The notes under the pieces were generated by a model. It worked only from the letters and a program-made list of their open reading frames with translations. It did not search any database and had not been told where the DNA came from. Of a stretch of 13,080 bases of DNA, positions 1-6,672 are shown one piece after another. The stretch lies in NCBI GenBank assembly GCA_023430945.1, contig JAEYYE010000052.1, forward strand, positions 1-13,080, in the 5' to 3' direction. This DNA comes from Bacteroidota bacterium (GTDB lineage: Bacteria > Bacteroidota > Bacteroidia > Flavobacteriales_F > PHOS-HE28). A program made the translations under genes and the position numbers. The number at the start of each line of letters is the position of its first letter. The first letter of the stretch is position 1.

Positions 1-328
1 AGGCTGGCATGTGTATGCCACCGATCTGCCCAGTAACGAAGGTCCGTTGCCCACGGTGTTCCGGTTCGAAGAGAGCGATGCATTCCAACTGGAAGGAAAA
101 GTGGTCGAACCGCAGCCGATCGAACAATTCGATCCGAATTTCGCCGTAATGGTGAAGCACCACTCCGGTGATCCCGAATTCACCATGAAAATTAAACGCT
201 CCTCGCCGGAAGCGTTCACCGTGAAAGGTGAAGTGGAATACATGGTGTGCAACGATCGCACGTGTCTGCCACCTGTGGTGGTGCCATTCGCGATCGAAGT
301 TGATGAAGTAAGCCAAGCAAGGGAATGA
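1..328 (+). CDS. DsbD N-terminal-domain-like periplasmic protein (5' end missing)
   Basis: The reading frame is already open at base 2 (GWHVYATD...) and ends with TGA at 326-328, so the true start and any signal peptide lie before the window. The visible 108 residues resemble the N-terminal substrate-binding domain of DsbD: an opening GWHVY motif like the GWxVYS motif of that family, and near the end a CNDRTCLPP motif (cysteines encoded at 248-250 and 263-265), matching CNDETCLPP in the next gene. In DsbD this cysteine pair passes reducing equivalents from the membrane domain to periplasmic partners. No membrane segment follows the domain, so this is probably a small soluble secreted protein rather than a second DsbD. 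Its stop codon is embedded in the start of dsbD (ATGATG), implying coupled translation and a shared role in envelope thiol chemistry. The GTG at 11 is unlikely to be the start because the conserved domain clearly extends upstream. The family assignment is fairly sure; the precise role is inferred. Confidence 0.75.
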   Translation, partial: GWHVYATDLPSNEGPLPTVFRFEESDAFQLEGKVVEPQPIEQFDPNFAVMVKHHSGDPEFTMKIKRSSPEAFTVKGEVEYMVCNDRTCLPPVVVPFAIEVDEVSQARE

Positions 329-2388
329 TGAGAAGGATCCTGTTCTTGTTGGTCTCTTTGTTCTCCACCCTCTTCACGATCGCACAGATGCCGGGAACGG
401 CACCCGCTGCGGATCCAGTGAAGTTGCAGGTGAAGGCTGAACAGATCGATGGATCGACCTACGATATCACCGTGGTGGCCGCGATCGAAGAAGGCTGGGC
501 AGTGTACTCGCAACAGAATTTCGGTGACATGGGCCCCTGGCCCACGTCCATGGTGATCGATGCGAAGGAAGGCACCACCCTGGAAGGAACGCCGGCCGAA
601 ACCGGAAGCAAAGTGATCGATGGCCATGATGTGGTCTTCGATATGCATGTGAAGAAGTTCAAGGGTTCGGCGAGTTTTACCCAACGCGTGAAGCTTTCCG
701 ATCCATCCACGCCGATCACAGGGATGTTCGAATACATGACCTGCAACGATGAGACGTGCCTTCCGCCGTCGACCAACTACTTCATCATCGATGCGGAGAG
801 CGGGCAGTTCGAATTCAGCTCACTTCCGCTCGATCCGAACGATGATCGCTTCGCGGGCATGACGGTGGTGAAGGATCCGAAGAAGTTGAAACTGCCGAAT
901 ATCGATCTGGCGGCGCCGATAATTTCCAGTGGTGAGGGAACAACGCTGAAACCGGAGAATTCACTGTGGAAGATCTTCTTCCTCGGCTTCATCGGTGGAC
1001 TTCTTGCGCTGCTGACGCCATGCGTTTTCCCCATGATCCCGCTCACGGTAAGCTACTTCACCAAGGGCAGTGAAAGCGGCCAGGGTGTGCGCAATGCGAT
1101 CACCTATGGCGGCTTCATCCTGTTGATCTATCTCGCTTTCAGCATTCCTTTCCATTTGCTCGGATCGGTGAACCCGGAGATCTTCAATGAGATCAGCACG
1201 AATCCGTGGCTGAACATCTTCTTCTTCGTGATCTTCATCGTTTTCGCGATCTCGTTCTTCGGTTATTTCGAGATCACACTGCCGAGCAGCTGGCTCAACA
1301 GCATGGATGCCAAAGCCAGCAAGTTCGGTGGAATGATCGGTATCTTCTTCATGGCCGTTACGCTTGCGCTCGTTTCCTTCAGTTGCACCGGACCGATCCT
1401 CGGATCGTTGCTCGCCGGCGCACTTACCGCTGATGGTGGTGCATGGCAATTGACCGCTGGAATGGGCGGATTCGGTCTTGCCCTCGCTTTGCCTTTCGCC
1501 CTTTTCGCACTTTTCCCGGGTTGGTTGAATCAATTGCCCCGTTCTGGCAGCTGGTTGAATACCGTGAAGGTGACGCTCGGGTTCATCGAGCTCGCGCTCG
1601 CGATCAAATTCCTGAGCAACGCGGATCTGGTGATGAACTGGGGGATCATGCCACGCGAACTCTTCATCGCGTTCTGGATCATCGTCGGGATCGGCCTCAC
1701 ATTGTACCTCTTTGGCGCGATCCGCTTTCCACATGACAGCCCGAAGACTCGTCCCAGCCCGATCAGGATCACCACTGGATTGATGGCAGGCGCCTTTGTT
1801 CTTTACCTCATCCCTGGCCTTACCAACAGCCCATGGCGCAATTTGAAATTGCTCAGCGGATTTCCACCACCATTGTTCTATAGCTTCTACGAACAGGAAA
1901 GTGAATGTCCGCTGGACCTTACCTGCGCGCATGACATTGAGGAAGGCATGGAACGCGCGAAAGCGGAGGGAAAACCGATGATGCTCGATTTCACCGGCTG
2001 GGCCTGTGTGAACTGCCGGAAGATGGAGGAGAACGTGTGGCCGGAAAAGAACGTGTTCGATCTGTTGAGCAAGGAATATGTGCTGGTCTCGCTTTACGTG
2101 GATGACAAACGTGAGCTTTCGAAGGAAGACCAGTTCATCTACGAAACAGCGAACGGCAACAAGAAACCGATCGTCACGACCGGGAACAAATGGGCCACGC
2201 TTCAGGCGGAGAATTTCTCCAGCGCAAGCCAGCCGCTCTACGTGCTCTTAAGCCCGGATGGAAAATTGCTCACCGATCCGCTGGGCTACACGCCCGATCG
2301 CAAGGCATACGAAGCCTTCCTGCAGCGCGGTCTGCAGGCGATGGAGCGGTTGAAGAAGGAGGAAAGTCAAGTGGTGGAGAACCATTAA
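325..2388 (+). CDS. dsbD: Thiol:disulfide interchange protein DsbD-type (protein-disulfide reductase)
   Basis: This 687-residue inner-membrane protein should relay electrons from cytoplasmic thioredoxin to oxidised proteins in the periplasm. All three DsbD parts are visible. A signal peptide (residues 1-20, ending FTIA before Q) is followed by an N-terminal domain with GWAVYSQ and the cysteine pair C140/C145 in CNDETCLPP. The membrane domain spans about residues 212-500 with roughly eight hydrophobic segments. It carries the two redox cysteines, C233 in LTPCVFPM and C354 in SCTGPILGS. A C-terminal thioredoxin-fold domain has the active site C561-V-N-C564 in FTGWACVNCRKME. The length is somewhat above E. 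coli DsbD (about 565 residues), mainly from the longer N-terminal half. The start at 325 overlaps the upstream stop by 4 nt; ATG 328 is an equally possible start that removes one Met. The gene converges on tilS with overlapping stop codons. The cysteine pair spacing is C-x4-C. The family identification is very secure; substrates are unknown. Confidence 0.95.
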   Translation: MMRRILFLLVSLFSTLFTIAQMPGTAPAADPVKLQVKAEQIDGSTYDITVVAAIEEGWAVYSQQNFGDMGPWPTSMVIDAKEGTTLEGTPAETGSKVIDGHDVVFDMHVKKFKGSASFTQRVKLSDPSTPITGMFEYMTCNDETCLPPSTNYFIIDAESGQFEFSSLPLDPNDDRFAGMTVVKDPKKLKLPNIDLAAPIISSGEGTTLKPENSLWKIFFLGFIGGLLALLTPCVFPMIPLTVSYFTKGSESGQGVRNAITYGGFILLIYLAFSIPFHLLGSVNPEIFNEISTNPWLNIFFFVIFIVFAISFFGYFEITLPSSWLNSMDAKASKFGGMIGIFFMAVTLALVSFSCTGPILGSLLAGALTADGGAWQLTAGMGGFGLALALPFALFALFPGWLNQLPRSGSWLNTVKVTLGFIELALAIKFLSNADLVMNWGIMPRELFIAFWIIVGIGLTLYLFGAIRFPHDSPKTRPSPIRITTGLMAGAFVLYLIPGLTNSPWRNLKLLSGFPPPLFYSFYEQESECPLDLTCAHDIEEGMERAKAEGKPMMLDFTGWACVNCRKMEENVWPEKNVFDLLSKEYVLVSLYVDDKRELSKEDQFIYETANGNKKPIVTTGNKWATLQAENFSSASQPLYVLLSPDGKLLTDPLGYTPDRKAYEAFLQRGLQAMERLKKEESQVVENH
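2385..2388. other. Shared TTAA: overlapping stop codons of convergent dsbD and tilS
   Basis: The + strand reads TAA at 2386-2388 as the dsbD stop. The - strand reads TAA from 2387 to 2385 as the tilS stop. The two convergent genes therefore overlap by four bases and have no intergenic space. No hairpin with a T-tract is visible on either side, so transcripts from each gene must end inside the other or by a mechanism not apparent from sequence. Confidence 0.9.
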
Positions 2389-3701
2389 GATCGCAACGCC
2401 ACGCGCAGGATTTTCCCGGTATTTGGCGTCGCTTTATGGCGGTCACTTACGCGGAAACGCGGCACCCACGCGATCTCACCACCACTTTCGAGCACCATCA
2501 CGTTCCGTTTCTCATTGATCGGGACCTTCGCGTCGATCAGCAAATCGCTGATCAATTTGCTACCGTCAAGACCGATCGGCCTGATGCGATCACCGCTCCT
2601 CCATGGCCGGTAGATCAGCGGATATGTGATCGTTGCAAGATCGAGCCAGGCCACCGAAGCACCTTCGCTCAGATCGATCCGATCGGCTGTTGTGACCGTG
2701 CATTCCAACGGCAGATCCCGTGGTAGTTGATCCAATGAATTGATCGTCCATGATCGCGGAGGTGCTTCGATCGGTGCGATCAACAAGTGATCCCGATCCA
2801 CGATCACTTCGATCCCGTTCCCGGTGAAGGTCGTTCCAGTACGGCGGGCTTCCAATGCGATCAGGATATCATCCAACCGATCGGGATGGAAACCGTGCGA
2901 TCGCAGCAGGTGATGGAGCATCAGCTTCGGTGTGCCACTCTCCATGATCGATGTGATCGGGATCTTTCGTACGCCTTTCACATCGATCTCGACAGCCAGT
3001 TCCTTTTCAAGATGGGTCTTGATGAGATGATCGATCTCGCGGGAAAGATCCACCGTTCGCGCCAGCGATCGGCGTACACCAGGCCGCCAGCTTTCGATCA
3101 ATGGCAGCAACTCATGCCTGATCTGGTTACGCAGGTAATGCGGATCGGAATTGCTGCGATCCTCGCGATACTGGATCGAATTTTCTTCAGCATACCGCAT
3201 GATCTCTTCACGCGAGATCTCCATCAAAGGCCGGATGAACGGTCCGGAGACCGGCGGGATCATCTGCCATGAATGTGCGCCCATCCCCTGGATCAACTGC
3301 AAGATCAAGGTTTCGATCGCATCGTCCTGGTGATGTGCGAGCGCCAGTCTGGGAGGTCCCTGTGCCGTTAACTTCGAGAAGAACCCGTACCGCAATTCGC
3401 GCGCGGCCATTTGCACGGAGATCTCTTTTCGCTGCGCGAGTTCCTTCACGTCCACATGTGCGCTCGTGAACGGGACCTTGTTGTCCTCACAATGCTGCTT
3501 CACGAATTGATGGTCCAGGTCGCTTTCCGATCCGCGCAAGCCATGATCGATGTGCACCACGTGACAGGGATGATGCAATGTGCGAAGCAGGTGGAGCAAT
3601 ACCATGCTGTCCACACCACCGCTCACCGCCACCCACAACGGTTCGCACCACTCCGCCATGCGGTGTCGTTCCATATACTGGCGAACCTTCCGTCGCATCA
3701 T
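2385..3701 (-). CDS. tilS: tRNA(Ile)-lysidine synthetase TilS
   Basis: TilS uses ATP and lysine to convert C34 of the CAU-anticodon tRNA-Ile to lysidine, so that the tRNA reads AUA and is charged with isoleucine. It is an essential cytoplasmic enzyme in most bacteria. The 438-residue product has the N-type ATP-pyrophosphatase P-loop SGGVDS (27-32), VVHIDHGLRG (48-57), the AHHQDDAIET motif (122-131) and the EDRSN....RNQIRHELLP block (180-200). It also has the C-terminal TilS domain: YRPWRSGDRIRPIG, DLLIDAKVP and IAWVPRFRVSDRHK in residues 363-423. Length matches the full-size form, as in E. coli (432 residues). The start ATG (3701-3699) overlaps the pabB stop in ATGA; the next codon is also ATG. 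It is the last gene of the - strand series, probably translationally coupled to pabB. GATC is strikingly dense here (44 copies in 2401-3360), although the protein looks fully intact. Assignment is secure. Confidence 0.96.
   Translation of the reverse strand: MMRRKVRQYMERHRMAEWCEPLWVAVSGGVDSMVLLHLLRTLHHPCHVVHIDHGLRGSESDLDHQFVKQHCEDNKVPFTSAHVDVKELAQRKEISVQMAARELRYGFFSKLTAQGPPRLALAHHQDDAIETLILQLIQGMGAHSWQMIPPVSGPFIRPLMEISREEIMRYAEENSIQYREDRSNSDPHYLRNQIRHELLPLIESWRPGVRRSLARTVDLSREIDHLIKTHLEKELAVEIDVKGVRKIPITSIMESGTPKLMLHHLLRSHGFHPDRLDDILIALEARRTGTTFTGNGIEVIVDRDHLLIAPIEAPPRSWTINSLDQLPRDLPLECTVTTADRIDLSEGASVAWLDLATITYPLIYRPWRSGDRIRPIGLDGSKLISDLLIDAKVPINEKRNVMVLESGGEIAWVPRFRVSDRHKATPNTGKILRVALRS
3698..3701 (-). 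other. ATGA stop/start overlap between pabB and tilS
   Basis: On the - strand the tilS ATG (3701-3699) and the pabB TGA (3700-3698) share two bases. The following codon of tilS is also ATG, giving the same ATGATG arrangement seen at the start of dsbD. No Shine-Dalgarno-like run precedes it, so tilS translation probably depends on ribosomes finishing pabB. Confidence 0.85.
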
Positions 3702-4921
3702 GTGAGCGCATTGATAACGGATCGGGCCTTCAACTCACACTCCTCCCACTCCTTCTGCGGATCGCATTGTGCGGTGAGCGCACTGCCTGTGAAGAGCGAA
3801 CATTCACCCGCAGTCGCATCATGAAATATGGTCCTGATCACCACGTTCAGGTCGGCCGATCCATCCGGTGCAAAGAAGCCGAGCGATCCGCTGAAAAGAC
3901 CACGTCTCGCGGATTCCGCATCATCGATCAATTGCATCGCACGGAATTTCGGGGCGCCGGTCATGCTCGCCATGGGAAAACAGGCATGTACGACATCGAT
4001 CGGCGTAACCTCCGGCCTCATCGCAGCCGTTACCGTACTGATCATCTGGTGAACGTTGCGGTGTTGCTGCACCGCGCAAAGTTCCTTCACTTTCACCGTG
4101 CCGCTTGCCGCGATCTTCGAGAGATCATGCCGCATCACATCGAGTGCCATGATGTTCTCGCTCCTCTCCTTCCGATCAGCGGCAAGTTCGTTGGCCAGCC
4201 GGAGATCTTCGATCGGGTCGTTGGATCGCGGACGTGTGCCTTTCATGGGCTGGGCAGTGACCAATTCCCGATCGAAGGCGAGAAATCGCTCCGGCGAAGC
4301 ACAGAGCGCGAACCGATCGCCCAGGCGATGAAAGGCCGCGAAACGTGCATCCGAATGTTCGAGTAGTCGCGCAAAAGCGCAGTATGGATCGAAATACTCC
4401 GCTTTCGCCGTCCGCTCCGTGCAGAAGTTCACTTCGTAGATGTCACCCCGCTGAATATGATCCATGAGGCGTTGCGCGTGAAGAAGATAATCCTCACGGC
4501 CGATCCCTTCGCGCCATTCAAGCTTCGAACGGCGATCATTCGACGGATCGGAAAAAAGGCGGTCGCAGAATCTCCTTCCCTCGTCGAGGTCATTACTGAA
4601 CGCGTGTAACATGCGCTCATCACCCTTCCATTCGATCACCCAACGCGGCACCGACCATTTCTCCAGATCCAGCTTCAATGGCGGCTTCTCCGTTGAAAGA
4701 GCAGGTTCAAGCCGATCCTTCAGATCATAGAGCAGATGGCCGAAGTACCATTCGTTCGCCACGTGGCCGGTGAACAGCGGAACCGGCACATCGTACAACG
4801 CTTCAACGAACAACAATGCCCTATCACCATCGGCGATCCTGCGATAAAGGAATTCCGGGTGGTCCTTCAACGCATGCCAATTGATGGCCTTGGAACCATT
4901 CAGCGGGACGGTGATGCGCAT
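3698..4921 (-). CDS. pabB: Aminodeoxychorismate synthase component I (chorismate-binding, PabB-type)
   Basis: PabB converts chorismate to 4-amino-4-deoxychorismate using ammonia from a PabA glutaminase, the first committed step to p-aminobenzoate and folate. The 407-residue protein carries the chorismate-binding domain from about residue 140 on. Motifs seen are RGDIYEVNFC (158-167), PMKGTRPR (225-232), SENIMALDVMRHDL (254-267), CFPMASMTGAPK (314-325), FSGSLGFF (343-350) and EWEECELKA (391-399). The lysine in PMKGT (K227) is the PabB hallmark; TrpE usually has Ala there, which favours pabB over trpE. The N-terminal part includes EWYFGHLLYDLKD (57-69), as in Bacteroidota PabB proteins. There is no fused glutaminase domain and no lyase (PabC) domain in the window, so both must be elsewhere. 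The motif reads FPMASMTGAPK, with Ala where family members normally have Gly, probably a tolerated change. It lies 37 nt after lnt and overlaps tilS by 4 nt. Confidence is high for the family and good for pabB. Confidence 0.88.
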   Translation of the reverse strand: MRITVPLNGSKAINWHALKDHPEFLYRRIADGDRALLFVEALYDVPVPLFTGHVANEWYFGHLLYDLKDRLEPALSTEKPPLKLDLEKWSVPRWVIEWKGDERMLHAFSNDLDEGRRFCDRLFSDPSNDRRSKLEWREGIGREDYLLHAQRLMDHIQRGDIYEVNFCTERTAKAEYFDPYCAFARLLEHSDARFAAFHRLGDRFALCASPERFLAFDRELVTAQPMKGTRPRSNDPIEDLRLANELAADRKERSENIMALDVMRHDLSKIAASGTVKVKELCAVQQHRNVHQMISTVTAAMRPEVTPIDVVHACFPMASMTGAPKFRAMQLIDDAESARRGLFSGSLGFFAPDGSADLNVVIRTIFHDATAGECSLFTGSALTAQCDPQKEWEECELKARSVINALT

Positions 4922-4958
4922 TCGGCGGCAATTTACCGGCGGATCGGCCGATGATCTC
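4922..4958 (-). other. 37-nt spacer between lnt and pabB
   Basis: This short gap contains a perfect 10-bp palindrome, ATCGGCCGAT (4943-4952). It has no T-tract and no Shine-Dalgarno-like run near the pabB start. It is too small for an independent promoter with a confident -33/-7 pair, so I read it as an intra-operon spacer. The palindrome is probably part of the general GATC/CGATC richness of the window rather than an operator. Confidence 0.4.
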
Positions 4959-6638
4959 TCACAAACGCAAAGCCCTGCGCCTGATCCACCTTACCAGCGC
5001 AAGAAACAGAAGCAATACGCCGAAAAGCACCGATACGCGGCCCACGCCATCGCCGTGCTTCACGAAAAAGGTGATCTCATCGTTCAAGTGCACCGTGCCG
5101 CGGATCACCGCTGGTACCCACCACTCCGTAGGCTGTGATAATTCGCCGCGCTGATCCACAAAACAACTGATCCCCGTGTTCGCCGATCGGGCGATGCTCC
5201 GGCGTGTTTCGATCGCGCGGATCGAGGCGAACGAAAGATGTTGTCTGTAACCCGGCGACGTGCCCCACCAGCCATCGTTGGTGATGATCGCGATCATGTT
5301 GCCTCCATTTCGCACGTGTGCCGCGATATGTTCCCCGAAGACCGATTCATAACAGATCGCAGGCACTACGCTCAGATCATTTTCATGATCGATGAAATTG
5401 CTCCGATCCTCCTGCGCGCCAAGGCTCCCAGTTGTACCGCCAAGATCGATCGCCAGTTCGTTCAGAGGGCCAAGATGCTCTTCGAACGGCATCAGTTCGA
5501 CTCCGGCGACAAGTTTGCTTTTATGATAGTGGGCCGTGTTCGCTTCACTATCCAGGAATAGCGCCGCGTTGTATGATGCGGCAGCGTATCGCGTGCCCTC
5601 GATCGTTCGCGCGGCGAGCGGCCGTTCCTGCATCGGCGGGAACAATCGGGCCGATGACATTCCAGTGAGGATCGATATTCCCGGATGAACCTGCTGGAAT
5701 TCGCGCAACCTGGCAACGCTCTCCGATCGCGAAAGGTCGTTCTCCCAAAGGCCGTGCAATGCGGGTGGATCCTGGCGGAGATCCATGGTAGTGCTTTCCT
5801 GGAGCGCCGTTTCTGGCATCACGATCAGCGCGGTGGTATCCGTAAGTTCCCCTTCAGCCAGTTCCAACATGCGATCCAGTTGCACCATTGGATCAACTCC
5901 ACCGAACTTCTCTTCATACGGATCGATGTTCGGCTGAACGACCACCACTTCGATCGGTCTTCCCCGATCCTGGTGATCATTGTATCGCTGATAGGAAAAT
6001 ACGATCGGAACCATCAGCAGCAACAATGCCGTGAACAAGCGAAAGATCCAGGTGCGCGAAGATCTTCCCTTCAACCTCGCGACGATCGCCCGATCGATGA
6101 AAAGCCCGATCAGCAGGATCCACAGAGTTCCTCCCAACATTCCTGTGTATTCATACCATTGGATCCATTCCGGACGTGTGGCGAAGACGTTGCCAAGCGA
6201 GAACCATGGCCATTGCATGTCCCAATCATGATCCAGCCTTTCGTAGGCGAGCCAGAAGAAGATGAAACCAAAAGCCGCCTGCCGTTCCCCGACGTTACGC
6301 TTCACGATCCGCTTGAGCCACCAGGGGATCGACATCAGCAACGTATTCACCAGCACCGGTACGCCAAAGCTGGCGATGCGCGTGGGCAGCGGCTCGCTCA
6401 CCATGAAGAACCACCAGCTGCTGGCGAGGTTCCAGATCGCCAGCGCGATCATAACATATGGAATGAACGATCGCCTCCGGTCGCCGAGTCGTGCATCATG
6501 CAACCTTTCCGCGTGAAGCAAGGGGAGCCAGGCGATGAAGGCGAGCGGCGTAATTCCACCGATCGCAGGCCATGCAAGCGCCCACAGAAAACCGCTTGCG
6601 ATCGACCAAGAAAGTACCTGCGTGCGCGTGATCGCCAT
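4959..6638 (-). CDS. lnt: Apolipoprotein N-acyltransferase Lnt
   Basis: Lnt transfers an acyl chain from a phospholipid to the amino group of the lipid-modified N-terminal cysteine of apolipoproteins, the last step of lipoprotein maturation in the inner membrane. The 559-residue protein has hydrophobic segments in the first about 220 residues and one at the C-terminus (about 534-550), enclosing a nitrilase-fold domain. The catalytic triad is visible: E276 in VMPETALQ, K373 in YHKSKLVAGVE and C429 in PAICYESVFGE. The conserved NDGWWGTSPGYRQH block (454-467) and RSIARSANTGIS (480-491) follow. The length is a little above the E. coli enzyme (512 residues). The ATG at 6638-6636 leads straight into a first membrane segment. 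The gene sits 34 nt after porU2 and 37 nt before pabB, on the same strand. Being next to a T9SS pair is suggestive because several T9SS/gliding components are lipoproteins, but a functional link is inference. Identification is secure. Confidence 0.95.
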   Translation of the reverse strand: MAITRTQVLSWSIASGFLWALAWPAIGGITPLAFIAWLPLLHAERLHDARLGDRRRSFIPYVMIALAIWNLASSWWFFMVSEPLPTRIASFGVPVLVNTLLMSIPWWLKRIVKRNVGERQAAFGFIFFWLAYERLDHDWDMQWPWFSLGNVFATRPEWIQWYEYTGMLGGTLWILLIGLFIDRAIVARLKGRSSRTWIFRLFTALLLLMVPIVFSYQRYNDHQDRGRPIEVVVVQPNIDPYEEKFGGVDPMVQLDRMLELAEGELTDTTALIVMPETALQESTTMDLRQDPPALHGLWENDLSRSESVARLREFQQVHPGISILTGMSSARLFPPMQERPLAARTIEGTRYAAASYNAALFLDSEANTAHYHKSKLVAGVELMPFEEHLGPLNELAIDLGGTTGSLGAQEDRSNFIDHENDLSVVPAICYESVFGEHIAAHVRNGGNMIAIITNDGWWGTSPGYRQHLSFASIRAIETRRSIARSANTGISCFVDQRGELSQPTEWWVPAVIRGTVHLNDEITFFVKHGDGVGRVSVLFGVLLLFLALVRWIRRRALRL

Positions 6639-6672
6639 CCTGAGGCAACGAATGTAAAGGCCGGCGTTGGCC

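Noticed and set aside
961..1932. Long open frame on the - strand (323 codons) inside dsbD
   Set aside because: It lies antisense to the strongly conserved DsbD membrane domain. Its translation is a charged, low-complexity mix of Arg, Glu, Asp and His with no recognisable motif, typical of a shadow frame in GC-rich coding DNA.
2396..2429. Inverted repeat ACGCCA / TGGCGT near the end of tilS as a terminator
   Set aside because: There are six paired bases around a 22-nt loop and no T-tract after it, and it lies within tilS coding sequence. It is expected by chance.
3698..4921. trpE (anthranilate synthase) as an alternative identity for the chorismate-binding gene
   Set aside because: The PMKGT lysine and the absence of neighbouring trp genes favour aminodeoxychorismate synthase.
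4943..4952. Perfect palindrome ATCGGCCGAT in the lnt-pabB spacer as an operator
   Set aside because: It is a single 10-bp palindrome in DNA already saturated with CGATC/GATCG words, with no second copy or promoter elements beside it.
6659..6672. Possible small hairpin (GGCC-GGCGTT-GGCC) followed on the - strand by TTT just after porU2
   Set aside because: The stem is only four base pairs and the T-run only three. This is too weak to call a terminator, though partial attenuation before lnt cannot be excluded.
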